Of a stretch of DNA of 64,000 bases, positions 52,210 through 61,909 are shown piece by piece. The notes beneath the pieces were generated by a model, which saw nothing but the letters and a program-made list of their open reading frames with translations, was not told the DNA's origin and made no database searches. Numbering within the stretch: the stretch's first letter is position 1; every line of letters starts with the position of its first letter. The translations under genes and the position numbers were made by a program. Where the stretch lies: contig NZ_JAQQXP010000001.1 in assembly GCF_028595265.1 (NCBI RefSeq), positions 2,480,001 through 2,544,000 on the forward strand. Reading direction: 5' to 3'. This DNA is from Alteromonas gilva (GTDB lineage Bacteria > Pseudomonadota > Gammaproteobacteria > Enterobacterales > Alteromonadaceae).

Positions 52210-53379
52210 ATGACGACACATTTTCCCACCTTAAACTTTGATTTAGGCGAAGACATTGACATGCTCCGCGAGCATGTCTGTCAGTTTGCACAAAAAGAAA
52301 TTGCCCCACTGGCCGCGTCTGCCGATCAGGATAACGCTTTTCCCAACCAGCTGTGGCCACTGCTCGGCGATATGGGATTACTAGGCGTAACAGTCAGCGA
52401 GGCTTACGGCGGCGCCGATATGGGCTATCTCGCCCATACGGTTGCCATGGAAGAAATCAGCCGGGCATCAGCCGGAATCGGCCTCAGCTATGGTGCACAC
52501 TCAAATTTGTGCGTTAATCAAATTTACAAAAATGGCACTGACGCCCAGCGCGACAAATACCTGCCCAAGCTGGTATCCGGTGAGCATATTGGCGCACTGG
52601 CCATGAGTGAACCTAACGCCGGCTCAGATGTGGTAAGCATGAAACTCACAGCCCGTCGCGACGGCGACAAGTATATTTTAAACGGCAATAAAATGTGGAT
52701 CACCAACGGCCCGGATGCCCACACGTTTGTGATCTACGCCAAAACCGACGTAACAGCAGGCGCCAAAGGCATTACCGCATTTATTGTTGAACGCGATTTT
52801 GCCGGGTTTAGCCGCGCGCAGAAACTCGACAAACTGGGCATGCGTTCCTCCAATACCTGTGAACTGGTGTTTGAAGACTGCCCGGTACCGGCAGAAAACA
52901 TTCTCGGTGAAGAAGGCGGCGGCGTTAAGGTGCTCATGAGCGGCCTTGATTTTGAACGTTTGGTGCTGTCAGGCGGCCCACTGGGCATTATGCAGGCGTG
53001 TATGGATGCGGTCGTTCCTTACATTCACGATCGCCAGCAGTTTGGTAAATCCATTGGTGAGTTTCAGCTGGTACAAGGCAAAGTCGCCGACATGTACACC
53101 CAGATGAATGCCGCTAAAGCCTACGTATATACCGTTGCAAAAGCCTGTGACCGCGGCGAAACCACCCGAAAAGATGCCGCCGGGGCAATTTTGTACGCTG
53201 CCGAACTGGCCACCAAAATGGCACTGGACGCAATCCAGCTACTCGGCGGTAACGGCTATATTAACGAGTTCCCGGTGGGCCGCTTATTGCGTGATGCCAA
53301 GTTGTACGAAATTGGTGCCGGCACTTCGGAGATTCGCCGTATGCTGATTGGTCGCGAATTGTTTAAAGAATCAGCCTGA
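52210..53379 (+). CDS. liuA: Isovaleryl-CoA dehydrogenase
   Basis: FAD acyl-CoA dehydrogenase that oxidises isovaleryl-CoA to 3-methylcrotonyl-CoA in leucine breakdown. The 389-residue protein has the IVD-specific catalytic glutamate E249 in MSGLDFERLVLSGGPLG, the flavin region MSEPNAGSDVVSMKL and the C-terminal GAGTSEIRRMLIGREL. The location after liuR and before liuB fixes the substrate better than sequence does. Electrons pass to ETF, not encoded here. Confidence 0.96.
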   Translation: MTTHFPTLNFDLGEDIDMLREHVCQFAQKEIAPLAASADQDNAFPNQLWPLLGDMGLLGVTVSEAYGGADMGYLAHTVAMEEISRASAGIGLSYGAHSNLCVNQIYKNGTDAQRDKYLPKLVSGEHIGALAMSEPNAGSDVVSMKLTARRDGDKYILNGNKMWITNGPDAHTFVIYAKTDVTAGAKGITAFIVERDFAGFSRAQKLDKLGMRSSNTCELVFEDCPVPAENILGEEGGGVKVLMSGLDFERLVLSGGPLGIMQACMDAVVPYIHDRQQFGKSIGEFQLVQGKVADMYTQMNAAKAYVYTVAKACDRGETTRKDAAGAILYAAELATKMALDAIQLLGGNGYINEFPVGRLLRDAKLYEIGAGTSEIRRMLIGRELFKESA

Positions 53380-53425
53380 TTTTACTCACACAGGCTCTTA
53401 CACACAGGACACCAGAGGAGGCGTT

Positions 53426-55033
53426 ATGCCGGTTCTCAGCAGTCAGGTCAATACACAATCCGCTGCCTATAAAAGTAATCAACAAGGCATGCAGGCGGTT
53501 GTCAGTGATCTGCAACATACCATTGCAAATATTCTACAGGGTGGCGGCGAAAAATATGTCAGCCGCCACAAAGAGAAAGGCAAATTGTTAGCCCGGGAGC
53601 GAATTGATGCGCTGCTCGATGCCCACTCGCCTTTTTTGGAAATCGGCCAGCTTGCCGCTTACGAGGTATACGGCGAGGACGTCCCCTGTGCCGGTGTGGT
53701 AGCCGGAATCGGTTTAATACACGGCATCGAATGCATGGTGGTAGCCAACGATGCGACTGTCAAAGGCGGCAGCTACTACCCGTTAACGGTTAAAAAGCAC
53801 CTGCGTGCACAAACCATTGCCGAACAAAATAACCTGCCGTGCATCTATCTGGTCGACAGTGGCGGCGCAAACCTGCCCCGCCAGGATGATGTGTTTCCGG
53901 ATCGCGAACATTTTGGCCGGATCTTTTTTAATCAGGCCCGCATGTCAGCCAAAAACATTCCGCAGATAGCCGTGGTAATGGGCTCCTGTACAGCAGGCGG
54001 CGCTTATGTGCCGGCCATGGCCGACGAAAGCATTATCGTAAAAGAACAAGGCACCATATTTTTGGCCGGCCCGCCGTTGGTAAAAGCTGCTACCGGTGAA
54101 GAAGTCAGCGCCGAGGAACTCGGTGGCGGCGATGTCCACACCCGCGTATCCGGGGTCGCCGACCATCTGGCCAATAACGACTTACACGGCCTGGAGCTGG
54201 CCCGTGCTGCCGTGGCCAGACTGAACCGTCGCAAACCACAAACGGTTACCACTACCGACATTAAACCGCCGCGCTATCCGGCTCATGAACTGTACGGCAT
54301 TGTGCCACAGGATTTACGCCAGCCCTTCGACGTACGCGAGGTTATTGCGCGGATTGTCGACGACTCGGCCTTTGATGAATTTAAAGCACGTTATGGCACC
54401 ACCCTGGTATGCGGCTTTGCTCACTTATATGGCATACCGGTGGGGATTGTTGCCAACAATGGCATTTTGTTTGCCGAGTCGGCGCAAAAAGGCGCGCATT
54501 TTGTTGAGCTTTGCTGTCAGCGCAAAATTCCGCTGATATTTCTGCAGAACATTACCGGTTTTATGGTCGGCAAGCAGTATGAAGCCGGCGGTATTGCCAA
54601 GCACGGCGCAAAAATGGTCACCGCGGTGGCCTGCGCCAACGTGCCTAAACTCACGGTTTTAATTGGTGGTAGTTTTGGCGCCGGTAACTACGGCATGTGT
54701 GGACGGGCCTACGATCCGCGCTTTTTGTTTATGTGGCCCAATGCCCGTATCTCGGTTATGGGCGGTGAACAGGCTGCCGGGGTGCTCGCTCAGGTCAAAA
54801 AAGATCAGGCCGAACGCGCCGGTGAGAGCTGGAGCGACGCCGACGAAATGGCGGTTAAACAGCCGGTCATCGACAGCTATGAAAAGCAGGGACACCCCTA
54901 CTACGCGTCGGCACGCCTGTGGGATGACGGTGTCATTGATCCGGCCGACACCCGCAAAGTACTCGGACTGGCGCTCAGTGCCAGCTTAAATCAACCTATC
55001 GGGGATACGCAGTTTGGCGTATTCAGAATGTAA
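53426..55033 (+). CDS. liuB: 3-methylcrotonyl-CoA carboxylase beta (carboxyltransferase) subunit
   Basis: Carboxyltransferase half of methylcrotonyl-CoA carboxylase, 535 residues from the ATG with GGAGG 4 nt upstream. The upstream overlap with the liuA 3' end is out of frame and was not used. Crotonase-fold halves are seen, with VMGSCTAGGAYVPAMADE in the first and LIGGSFGAGNYGMCGRAYDP in the second. It works with the biotinylated LiuD to carboxylate 3-methylcrotonyl-CoA. liuC follows after 10 bp. Confidence 0.95.
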   Translation: MPVLSSQVNTQSAAYKSNQQGMQAVVSDLQHTIANILQGGGEKYVSRHKEKGKLLARERIDALLDAHSPFLEIGQLAAYEVYGEDVPCAGVVAGIGLIHGIECMVVANDATVKGGSYYPLTVKKHLRAQTIAEQNNLPCIYLVDSGGANLPRQDDVFPDREHFGRIFFNQARMSAKNIPQIAVVMGSCTAGGAYVPAMADESIIVKEQGTIFLAGPPLVKAATGEEVSAEELGGGDVHTRVSGVADHLANNDLHGLELARAAVARLNRRKPQTVTTTDIKPPRYPAHELYGIVPQDLRQPFDVREVIARIVDDSAFDEFKARYGTTLVCGFAHLYGIPVGIVANNGILFAESAQKGAHFVELCCQRKIPLIFLQNITGFMVGKQYEAGGIAKHGAKMVTAVACANVPKLTVLIGGSFGAGNYGMCGRAYDPRFLFMWPNARISVMGGEQAAGVLAQVKKDQAERAGESWSDADEMAVKQPVIDSYEKQGHPYYASARLWDDGVIDPADTRKVLGLALSASLNQPIGDTQFGVFRM

Positions 55034-55043
55034 GGGGGCTCTT

Positions 55044-55832
55044 ATGAATGAACAGGTTCTGTATACCCTTGATAACCGCGGTGTCGCAACCATTACGCTA
55101 AACCGGCCGGATAAACATAACGCCTTTGACGAAGACATCATTGCAGCCCTCACACAGGCATTTAAACGTGCAGGCAGCGACCCTGAAGTGCGCGTAGTCG
55201 TGCTGGCAAGTACTGGCAAGAGCTTCAGCGCCGGCGCCGACGTTAACTGGATGCAAAAAATGGCGGGTTTCGATGAGGCACAAAACCGCGCCGATGCCAT
55301 GCAGCTAGCCACCATGCTACACACCCTTTACACGCTACCAAAGCCTACCATCGCCAGGGTTCAGGGCGCGGCCTTTGGCGGTGCAGTAGGTTTAATAGCA
55401 TGCTGCGATATGGCAATTGCCTGCAAGCTCAGTAAATTTTGTTTAAGCGAAGTGAAACTGGGCCTGATCCCGGCCACCATCAGCCCTTATGTGATTGAAG
55501 CCATGGGCAAGCGCATTGCACTGCGCTATTTTCAGACTGCAGAGGTCTTTACTGCCCGGCGCGCCCGGCGCCTGGGACTGCTAAGTGAAGCAGTCAATGA
55601 GGATCAGCTCAACGACACCATTGCCCAGCTTATCGATAATTTACTTAAGAATGGCCCCGAAGCCGTGAGTCAGGCAAAACACCTGGTTCATCAGGTTGCC
55701 GGTCAGCCCATTGATGACGCTTTGCTGACCAAAACCAGTGAGTGGATTGCCCGCATCCGGGTGTCACAAGAAGGTCAGGAAGGGCTTAATGCCTTTTTAG
55801 GCAAACGCAAGCCAGTCTGGCACAAGGAGTAA
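55044..55832 (+). CDS. liuC: Methylglutaconyl-CoA hydratase
   Basis: Enoyl-CoA hydratase/isomerase (crotonase) family, 262 residues, hydrating 3-methylglutaconyl-CoA to HMG-CoA. The oxyanion-hole regions are SFSAGADVNWMQKM and VQGAAFGGAVGLIACCDMAIA, the second with the GG pair that polarises the thioester. GGGGG lies 6 nt before the ATG. Its place between liuB and liuD defines the role; other crotonases would look similar. The gap to liuD is 5 bp. Confidence 0.93.
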   Translation: MNEQVLYTLDNRGVATITLNRPDKHNAFDEDIIAALTQAFKRAGSDPEVRVVVLASTGKSFSAGADVNWMQKMAGFDEAQNRADAMQLATMLHTLYTLPKPTIARVQGAAFGGAVGLIACCDMAIACKLSKFCLSEVKLGLIPATISPYVIEAMGKRIALRYFQTAEVFTARRARRLGLLSEAVNEDQLNDTIAQLIDNLLKNGPEAVSQAKHLVHQVAGQPIDDALLTKTSEWIARIRVSQEGQEGLNAFLGKRKPVWHKE

Positions 55833-55837
55833 CCGCC

Positions 55838-57814
55838 ATGAGTTCAACAGCTACTATTACGAAACTGTTAATAGCGAATCGCGGTGAAATTGCCTGTCGG
55901 GTCATGCGCACGGCGCAACAACTGCAAATTAACACCGTGGCCGTCTATTCTGACGCCGACAGTAAAGCCATGCATGTGGCAATGGCCGACGAAGCCGTGG
56001 CGATTGGCCCGGCACCGGCGTCGCAAAGCTATCTGGATCAGGATAAGATCATCAACGCGGCCAAGCTGTGTGGCGCCAATGCCATCCATCCGGGCTACGG
56101 CTTTTTGTCAGAAAACGCCACCTTTGCCCGGCGCTGCGCTGAAGAAGGCATCATTTTTGTCGGACCACCGGCCAGCGCCATCGACGCGATGGGCTCAAAG
56201 TCCCGGGCCAAGCAAATTATGCAGGCGGCCAACGTGCCCCTGGTACCTGGCTATCACGGCGATGAACAAAGCGCCGACTACTTACTTGCCGAGGCCCAAA
56301 AGATTGGCTTCCCGGTAATGTTAAAAGCCGCCGCCGGCGGCGGTGGTAAGGGCATGCGTCAGGTTATGCAGCAAAGTGAATTCCGCAGTGCTTTGGAGGC
56401 GGCCAAGCGCGAGTCAATGGCCAGTTTTGGCTGCGATATTATGCTGGTCGAAAAATTTCTCACTCAGCCTCGTCACGTAGAAATTCAGGTATTTTGCGAT
56501 ACCCATGGCAATGGCGTCTACCTGTTTGAGCGCGACTGCTCGGTACAACGCCGCCATCAAAAAATTATCGAAGAAGCCCCTGCTCCGGGTTTGTCTGACT
56601 CACTACGTCGGCAAATGGGCGAAAGTGCGGTAGCCGCTGCCAAAGCAATAGATTACGTCGGCGCCGGCACCGTGGAGTTTTTACTCGACGGCGACGACTT
56701 TTACTTTATGGAGATGAATACCCGCTTACAGGTAGAACATCCGGTTACGGAAATGGTTACCGGCGAGGATTTGGTCGCCTGGCAGCTGCGCATTGCTTCG
56801 GGTCAGCCTCTGCCCAAACATCAACATGAGCTGACCTGCCAGGGGCATGCCTTTGAAGTGCGACTTTATGCCGAAGATCCGGACAATGACTTTTTACCCT
56901 CTACCGGGCAGCTAAAACGGCTGCGCTTTGCATGTGGCGACCATATTCGCATTGATACCGGCTTTAATGAAGGCGATACGGTCAGTGTGCATTACGACCC
57001 GATGCTGGCAAAGTTAATTACCTGGGCCGATAACCGCGAACTCGCCCGCCAGCATATGCTTTACTGCCTTGAGCAAACCCGGGTAACCGGTGTTACCACC
57101 AATATTCCCTTTGTTCACCGGGTATTGCAGCACGACGATTTTGCTGCCGCCAGGCTGACCACCCATTTCATCCCGCAACATCAGCAAGCGCTGCAGCCCA
57201 AAGCCTTTGATAAGGCGCTGCTGCCGGTTATGGCGTTTTGCCTGTATCACGCCGGGCAAACAGCCGCATCGCCCCCGCTACCGCCGGAGCTTAACCACTG
57301 GCGAATGAACCATCAGCGTCAGCAAATAATACCGCTGGCGTGCAATAGCAGCGGCGTTGTGCTCAATGTGCAACACACCGGCGACGCACTGGCCGTATCC
57401 CATGAACAACAACACTGGCAGGTGAGCGGCCACTGGCAAGACGAACATTTAACCATCACAGTGGATGGCCATACCCGCCAGTATGCCGTGCACCCTGACA
57501 ACGACGGAGGCTGGGTGTTATTTGCCGAGGGCCAGGCCTGGCCGTTTAGTCAGCAACGCCCGGACTTCGGCACCCATGAAGACAGCCTCGACGGTGCGTG
57601 TCTGGCGCCAATGAACGGCACAGTGGTTAAGCAACTTGTTGCGGTAAATGAGGCCGTCACCAAAGGCACAGCGCTGCTGGTCATGGAAGCGATGAAAATG
57701 GAACATAATATACGTGCTCCGGCTGACGGCCACGTGGCAGACTTTTTCTTCGATGCCGGCGACATGGTCGACGGCGGTGCCGTGTTACTGGAGTTTACTC
57801 ATGCCGAAGAATAA
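55838..57814 (+). CDS. liuD: 3-methylcrotonyl-CoA carboxylase alpha (biotin carboxylase/BCCP) subunit
   Basis: 658 residues carrying a biotin carboxylase (KLLIANRGEIACRVMRTA, with ATP-grasp LKAAAGGGGKGMRQV and MNTRLQVEHPVTEMVTG), a linking domain, and a C-terminal biotinyl domain VMEAMKMEH with biotin on K620. ATP and bicarbonate form carboxybiotin here, passed to LiuB. It overlaps liuE by 14 bp, so the two are translationally coupled. It resembles propionyl-CoA carboxylase alpha, but the operon fixes methylcrotonyl-CoA. Confidence 0.95.
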   Translation: MSSTATITKLLIANRGEIACRVMRTAQQLQINTVAVYSDADSKAMHVAMADEAVAIGPAPASQSYLDQDKIINAAKLCGANAIHPGYGFLSENATFARRCAEEGIIFVGPPASAIDAMGSKSRAKQIMQAANVPLVPGYHGDEQSADYLLAEAQKIGFPVMLKAAAGGGGKGMRQVMQQSEFRSALEAAKRESMASFGCDIMLVEKFLTQPRHVEIQVFCDTHGNGVYLFERDCSVQRRHQKIIEEAPAPGLSDSLRRQMGESAVAAAKAIDYVGAGTVEFLLDGDDFYFMEMNTRLQVEHPVTEMVTGEDLVAWQLRIASGQPLPKHQHELTCQGHAFEVRLYAEDPDNDFLPSTGQLKRLRFACGDHIRIDTGFNEGDTVSVHYDPMLAKLITWADNRELARQHMLYCLEQTRVTGVTTNIPFVHRVLQHDDFAAARLTTHFIPQHQQALQPKAFDKALLPVMAFCLYHAGQTAASPPLPPELNHWRMNHQRQQIIPLACNSSGVVLNVQHTGDALAVSHEQQHWQVSGHWQDEHLTITVDGHTRQYAVHPDNDGGWVLFAEGQAWPFSQQRPDFGTHEDSLDGACLAPMNGTVVKQLVAVNEAVTKGTALLVMEAMKMEHNIRAPADGHVADFFFDAGDMVDGGAVLLEFTHAEE

Positions 57815-58724
57815 GTTACCCACCCACGTCAGTATTGTTGAAGTCGGTGCGCGTGATGGCCTGCAAAATGAAGCGACTACGTTGCCGGTCAGCGTGAAGG
57901 TCGACTTTATTAACGCACTTACCCGGGCCGGGCTAACACGTATTGAGGCCGGTAGTTTCGTATCACCGCGCTGGGTACCACAAATGGCTGACACCGCCGA
58001 GGTGTTTGCGTGTCTGCCGACCGATACTGAGTGTACTTACAGTGCGCTGACGCCCAACGAAAAAGGCATGCAGGCGGCGATTGCTGCTGGCGCCGGTGAG
58101 GTGGCCGTGTTTGCCGCCGCATCAGAAAGCTTCTCGCAGAAAAACATCAACTGTTCAATTGCTGACAGCCTGACCCGTTTCGCGCCGGTATTTGCCCTTG
58201 CCAAACAACACAATTTGCCGGTCCGCGGCTATGTCTCCTGCGTGATGGGTTGCCCCTACGAAGGCTCAGTTAAACCTGAGGCGGTGTTGCAGGTCAGTCA
58301 GGCGCTGCTGGATATGGGCTGCTACGAAATCTCCCTGGGCGATACCATTGGTAGCGGCACACCCGGTGCAACCCAGGCACTGCTGGACACCCTGCTAAAG
58401 GCTATTCCGGCATCAAAACTGGCGGTCCACTTTCATGATACTTACGGCCAGGCACTGGCCAATATTCTGGTTGCCTTACAACAGGGTATCAGCGTGATAG
58501 ACAGTGCCGCAGGAGGTTTGGGGGGCTGCCCCTATGCTGCCGGCGCCAGTGGCAATGTTGCTACTGAAGATGTGGTGTATATGCTCGATGGCATGGGCAT
58601 CTCCAGCGGGGTTGATTTAACCACCCTGGTTGCTGCCTCGGCGCAGATATTCAGCCACCTTAACCGGCCACCAACGTCGAAAACCATGGCCGCATTTCTG
58701 GCAACGTGCAACCGCCTCCTTTAA
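57801..58724 (+). CDS. liuE: Hydroxymethylglutaryl-CoA lyase
   Basis: TIM-barrel DRE-TIM metallolyase, 307 residues, that splits HMG-CoA into acetoacetate and acetyl-CoA, the last step of leucine breakdown in the operon. The metal and substrate loop is VEVGARDGLQNEAT, with the catalytic cysteine in GGLGGCPYAAGASGN. The ATG lies inside the liuD end (14-bp overlap). A longer upstream frame is shadow sequence. No terminator hairpin with T run follows. Confidence 0.95.
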   Translation: MPKNKLPTHVSIVEVGARDGLQNEATTLPVSVKVDFINALTRAGLTRIEAGSFVSPRWVPQMADTAEVFACLPTDTECTYSALTPNEKGMQAAIAAGAGEVAVFAAASESFSQKNINCSIADSLTRFAPVFALAKQHNLPVRGYVSCVMGCPYEGSVKPEAVLQVSQALLDMGCYEISLGDTIGSGTPGATQALLDTLLKAIPASKLAVHFHDTYGQALANILVALQQGISVIDSAAGGLGGCPYAAGASGNVATEDVVYMLDGMGISSGVDLTTLVAASAQIFSHLNRPPTSKTMAAFLATCNRLL

Positions 58725-58788
58725 ACCAAGCCTCTGCGCGTGCGTTGACGGTCAGGTTAACAATACGCTTTGCGCCAGGAGGCCCGCG

Positions 58789-59952
58789 TTACTTCTCTTT
58801 GGGCAGTAGAAAGCTCAGAATGATACCGATGGTCAACACACTGGCCATCGTTGCCACAATATTAATGGCGTCGAGCGCTTTAAGGCCAGCATAGATTGAA
58901 CCAAAAACAAGTAAAATCACCCCAATTGCGGTATTACTGAAGGCCACCAATTCGGTGCGTTGCTGGCCTTCTTTAACATCCAGACTGTAGGTTTTGCGCC
59001 CGGTTCTGACCCCGGTATGGGCCACCGCCAGAACAAAAAATAACGCGCCCGACAACCATAGGGAGTTACCTGGCAGCAGCAGCAATCCCAAACAGGCTGC
59101 TACCGCCAGCAGGCCTGCCAATTGTAAAGTAAGCCGGGCGCTGTAGTCTGCCACTTTGCCCCAGATAAACGACGACAGCATGGTCGCCGCCGCCTGCGCC
59201 GCAATATAAAATGGCAGCAGACTGGCAGCGTCCTGATCGGACTCAAGCATAAAATAAGGGGCAACGAGAGCACTGTGTACAAACAAACCACGTACCAGAA
59301 TAAATTTGTACACCACGGCATCAAAACGAAGCCAGCTGAATGACTCATTGTTTGTCTGATGATTACTCTCAACGCAGGTTGTAACCGGCAACAGCACCAA
59401 CAAACCCAGCAGCATGGTGGCTGCAGCGGTAATGATCAGCCCAATCACCAGGCTTTCTCCTAATTGCTCAGAGAACAGCAACAACGGCACGGCAATGAGC
59501 AGCGTCAGCACCCCGGAGGTGGTCGATGCAATGCCGAGTAATTTGCCACGCTCGCCTTTTTTGGCTAACTCAGCCTGAATATCTTTCATTGTCAGCGAGC
59601 ACGCTGAGCGGCCTAAACTCAACAACGATAATCCGCCCAGCACAAACCAGCCCGCGGTGATTCCGTCAAAATACCAGGCCCCCAGCACCATAATCAGAAT
59701 CGACACAACCTGTACTACCATGCCCAGACGCCAAATGTTATGGCGCGCCGCATAATGACGCAAACCTATGCCGATCAAAGCCTGAGGTAACAAAGCACCG
59801 GACTCACGAATAGGTACCAGCCAGCTAATCATCCAGGCCGGTGCGCCCAGCGTCAGCATTAACGCGGGCAAGGTTGATTTGGCTGATATAAGTAGATCGG
59901 CCAGCTTGGTGCTGGCGAGACTCGCAATAAGTCGAAACTGGTTGGTTTTCAA
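58789..59952 (-). CDS. MFS transporter, substrate unknown
   Basis: Major facilitator protein of 387 residues with about 11-12 hydrophobic helices, for example ASLASTKLADLLISAKSTLP at the start and FVLAVAHTGVRTGRKTYSLD in the second half. The sequence GKVADYSARLTL is an MFS-type A motif variant. No antiporter or drug-specific signature was recognised. It converges with liuE across about 65 bp and is divergent from nothing; the SRPBCC and nucleoside hydrolase genes lie upstream on the same strand after a 124-bp gap. Confidence 0.78.
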   Translation of the reverse strand: MKTNQFRLIASLASTKLADLLISAKSTLPALMLTLGAPAWMISWLVPIRESGALLPQALIGIGLRHYAARHNIWRLGMVVQVVSILIMVLGAWYFDGITAGWFVLGGLSLLSLGRSACSLTMKDIQAELAKKGERGKLLGIASTTSGVLTLLIAVPLLLFSEQLGESLVIGLIITAAATMLLGLLVLLPVTTCVESNHQTNNESFSWLRFDAVVYKFILVRGLFVHSALVAPYFMLESDQDAASLLPFYIAAQAAATMLSSFIWGKVADYSARLTLQLAGLLAVAACLGLLLLPGNSLWLSGALFFVLAVAHTGVRTGRKTYSLDVKEGQQRTELVAFSNTAIGVILLVFGSIYAGLKALDAINIVATMASVLTIGIILSFLLPKEK

Positions 59953-60075
59953 TCTGGGTTATTCCGCAGCTGCCTAACTTAACAGCACGGCCTTAGTCAT
60001 TAATATCAATCATTTACGCGACAATACCCGGAACGGATCTGCAATAATCACGTAAATGTACAGCCAGACTTCGAC

Positions 60076-60618
60076 TCAGCGCGAACTGGCTGGCGCATTC
60101 TCTGCCAGTGTTTTTATATTTTCAAGCGCAACCTGCATGGCTTCATCCACCTCGCTCTCCAGAAAAAGAAAGCTGTAACGGTCGAAAATATTTACGCCAA
60201 CATTACCGCGACTTGTCCAGATGAGTTCGGTGCCAGACTCAAGCGGCACCAGGCGCATTTCACCGGTCTCTCTCACACCATCGTCATTCCGGCTTAAAGA
60301 ATAAATTAACTGCCGGTTAAACTGCAGCGACGATATTTCCACAGCGCCGCGTCCAACAATAGTTCCTTCCCATCGCATACGCATACCAATGGCCCTATCA
60401 GGGCCATCAAAAATAAGTCTCACGTCGGGATCCATGCGATTTAATACCGTCCATTGTTCCCATTTTCGCAGATCAACAATAACGCCATACACCTCACCGG
60501 GCGGCGCATTAATATGAATAGAACGCTCAACCTGATATTCATCAGGTAAAAACATTCCGGCTAAACCCACGATAAGCAGCAAAACAATGATATTCAGGAA
60601 CCATTTATTGTTCCACAT
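60076..60618 (-). CDS. Membrane-anchored SRPBCC (START-like) family protein
   Basis: 180 residues from the ATG with GGGAG upstream. An N-terminal helix (WFLNIIVLLLIVGLAGMFLP) anchors a SRPBCC domain, seen as VERSIHINAPPGEVYGVIVDLRKWEQWT and a C-terminal long helix (ESEVDEAMQVALENIKTLAEN). Such domains bind hydrophobic ligands. The substrate is unknown and no catalytic residues are proposed. It lies 43 bp downstream of the nucleoside hydrolase gene, so the two may share a transcript. Confidence 0.8.
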   Translation of the reverse strand: MWNNKWFLNIIVLLLIVGLAGMFLPDEYQVERSIHINAPPGEVYGVIVDLRKWEQWTVLNRMDPDVRLIFDGPDRAIGMRMRWEGTIVGRGAVEISSLQFNRQLIYSLSRNDDGVRETGEMRLVPLESGTELIWTSRGNVGVNIFDRYSFLFLESEVDEAMQVALENIKTLAENAPASSR

Positions 60619-60661
60619 GCTAACTCCCTTAGTGATACCCCACGCCAATTATAACATTAAA

Positions 60662-61633
60662 TTAACAAAATGAGAGTTTCACGGCCTTTTTTGTTTGAAG
60701 TAATTCAAACAGGTAGTTTATCACTGCATCAGCATCGACATCGGTTAGCCATTGACACGCAAAACCCTTTCCTGCTGGCGCAACAGACATACGACCGGCA
60801 TCGGGTGTTGTCACGCTGGCGGTGAGATAACCCGCTTGTATAGTCAGGGCTCGTTCATCGATGGTGAGTAAACTAGTGGCCAGTACATCCCACATAAAAT
60901 AGGTAAATTCATAGGCGGGAATTGCCGTCACGGTTGCTGCCCAACATTGGCCGGCAAGCTCTGCCAAAGGTGTTTTAATCTTTGCCAGCTCGGCTAAAAA
61001 CGGCCAGCTCACCGGTAACCGGTTGGTCGCATCGAGCGGCACTACCACCAGCGGTAATTCGGCACTCAGCAAATCATAGGTGGCCTGGGGATGCCAATAG
61101 GCATTCCACTCGGCGCTGCCGTCATGATCGTGCATGGCCACATTACCCCTGACTTCAACCGCGCCGCCCATCCATATCACCCGGCTGATCTTAGCTTTTA
61201 ACCCCGGGTTATGGGTGACCGTTTTTGCCAGGTTAGACGCGGGCCCTGTCATGAGAATCGTCACCGGCACTTCAGCGTTCATGAGTAGCGCTTCGAGCCA
61301 CTGGTGCGCGGGCTCTGGCTTTAACTGTGAATAGTCAGCCTCGGTGCGTAAAAAGGCAGGCAACGCCCGACACAGACGGGGTTGAGCACGCCAATCTCCA
61401 GGAAACGGATTCGGCCCTATAATATTGCCCACTGTGACAGGGACATCCTGCTGATTAAACATCGCCAATATTTTTAGTGTCGACTCAACGGCATCATCGG
61501 GGTAACAGTCAGCAGGCGTCACGCATACCCCTATTAATTCCACTTCATCCATACACAGCAAAAACATTAATGACAGCAAATCGTCGATGCCGCCATCGTG
61601 ATCAAATACGACCTGTTTTTTATTTTTATTCAT
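60662..61633 (-). CDS. Nucleoside hydrolase-like protein
   Basis: Inosine-uridine-preferring hydrolase fold, 323 residues. The metal site DxDPGxDD reads DHDGGIDD (11-18), with the proline lost but aspartates 11, 13, 17 and 18 kept. The substrate motif MGGAVEVRGN and SAEWNAYWHPQ are present. The usual catalytic-loop histidine of the HDP motif is replaced: the segment reads YFMWDVLATS (W248, D249), so mechanism or substrate may differ. An unusual clade, probably a nucleoside or related N-glycosidase. Confidence 0.82.
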   Translation of the reverse strand: MNKNKKQVVFDHDGGIDDLLSLMFLLCMDEVELIGVCVTPADCYPDDAVESTLKILAMFNQQDVPVTVGNIIGPNPFPGDWRAQPRLCRALPAFLRTEADYSQLKPEPAHQWLEALLMNAEVPVTILMTGPASNLAKTVTHNPGLKAKISRVIWMGGAVEVRGNVAMHDHDGSAEWNAYWHPQATYDLLSAELPLVVVPLDATNRLPVSWPFLAELAKIKTPLAELAGQCWAATVTAIPAYEFTYFMWDVLATSLLTIDERALTIQAGYLTASVTTPDAGRMSVAPAGKGFACQWLTDVDADAVINYLFELLQTKKAVKLSFC

Positions 61634-61909
61634 GGTACTCCCTGACTACCTCTGATTAGAATTAGCAATTATTGCTGTATCGCACATTGGCGCTTTATGT
61701 TGCAACCCGCCTGCTTATTTGAGTGTTTTTTGTACGCACCGTAAGATTGTGAAAAATAATGTAATTTGAATAAAGCTAATGTAGTCTAAACTATCACAGC
61801 TGGAGTTCATAACCGGTTAGCTTTGCTCAATAGCCTAACCAAGACTGAACCTTTTGGTGAATCGTATGGCAAGCGCCAGTACTACATTGCGCGTCGATGG
61901 AGAATTACA

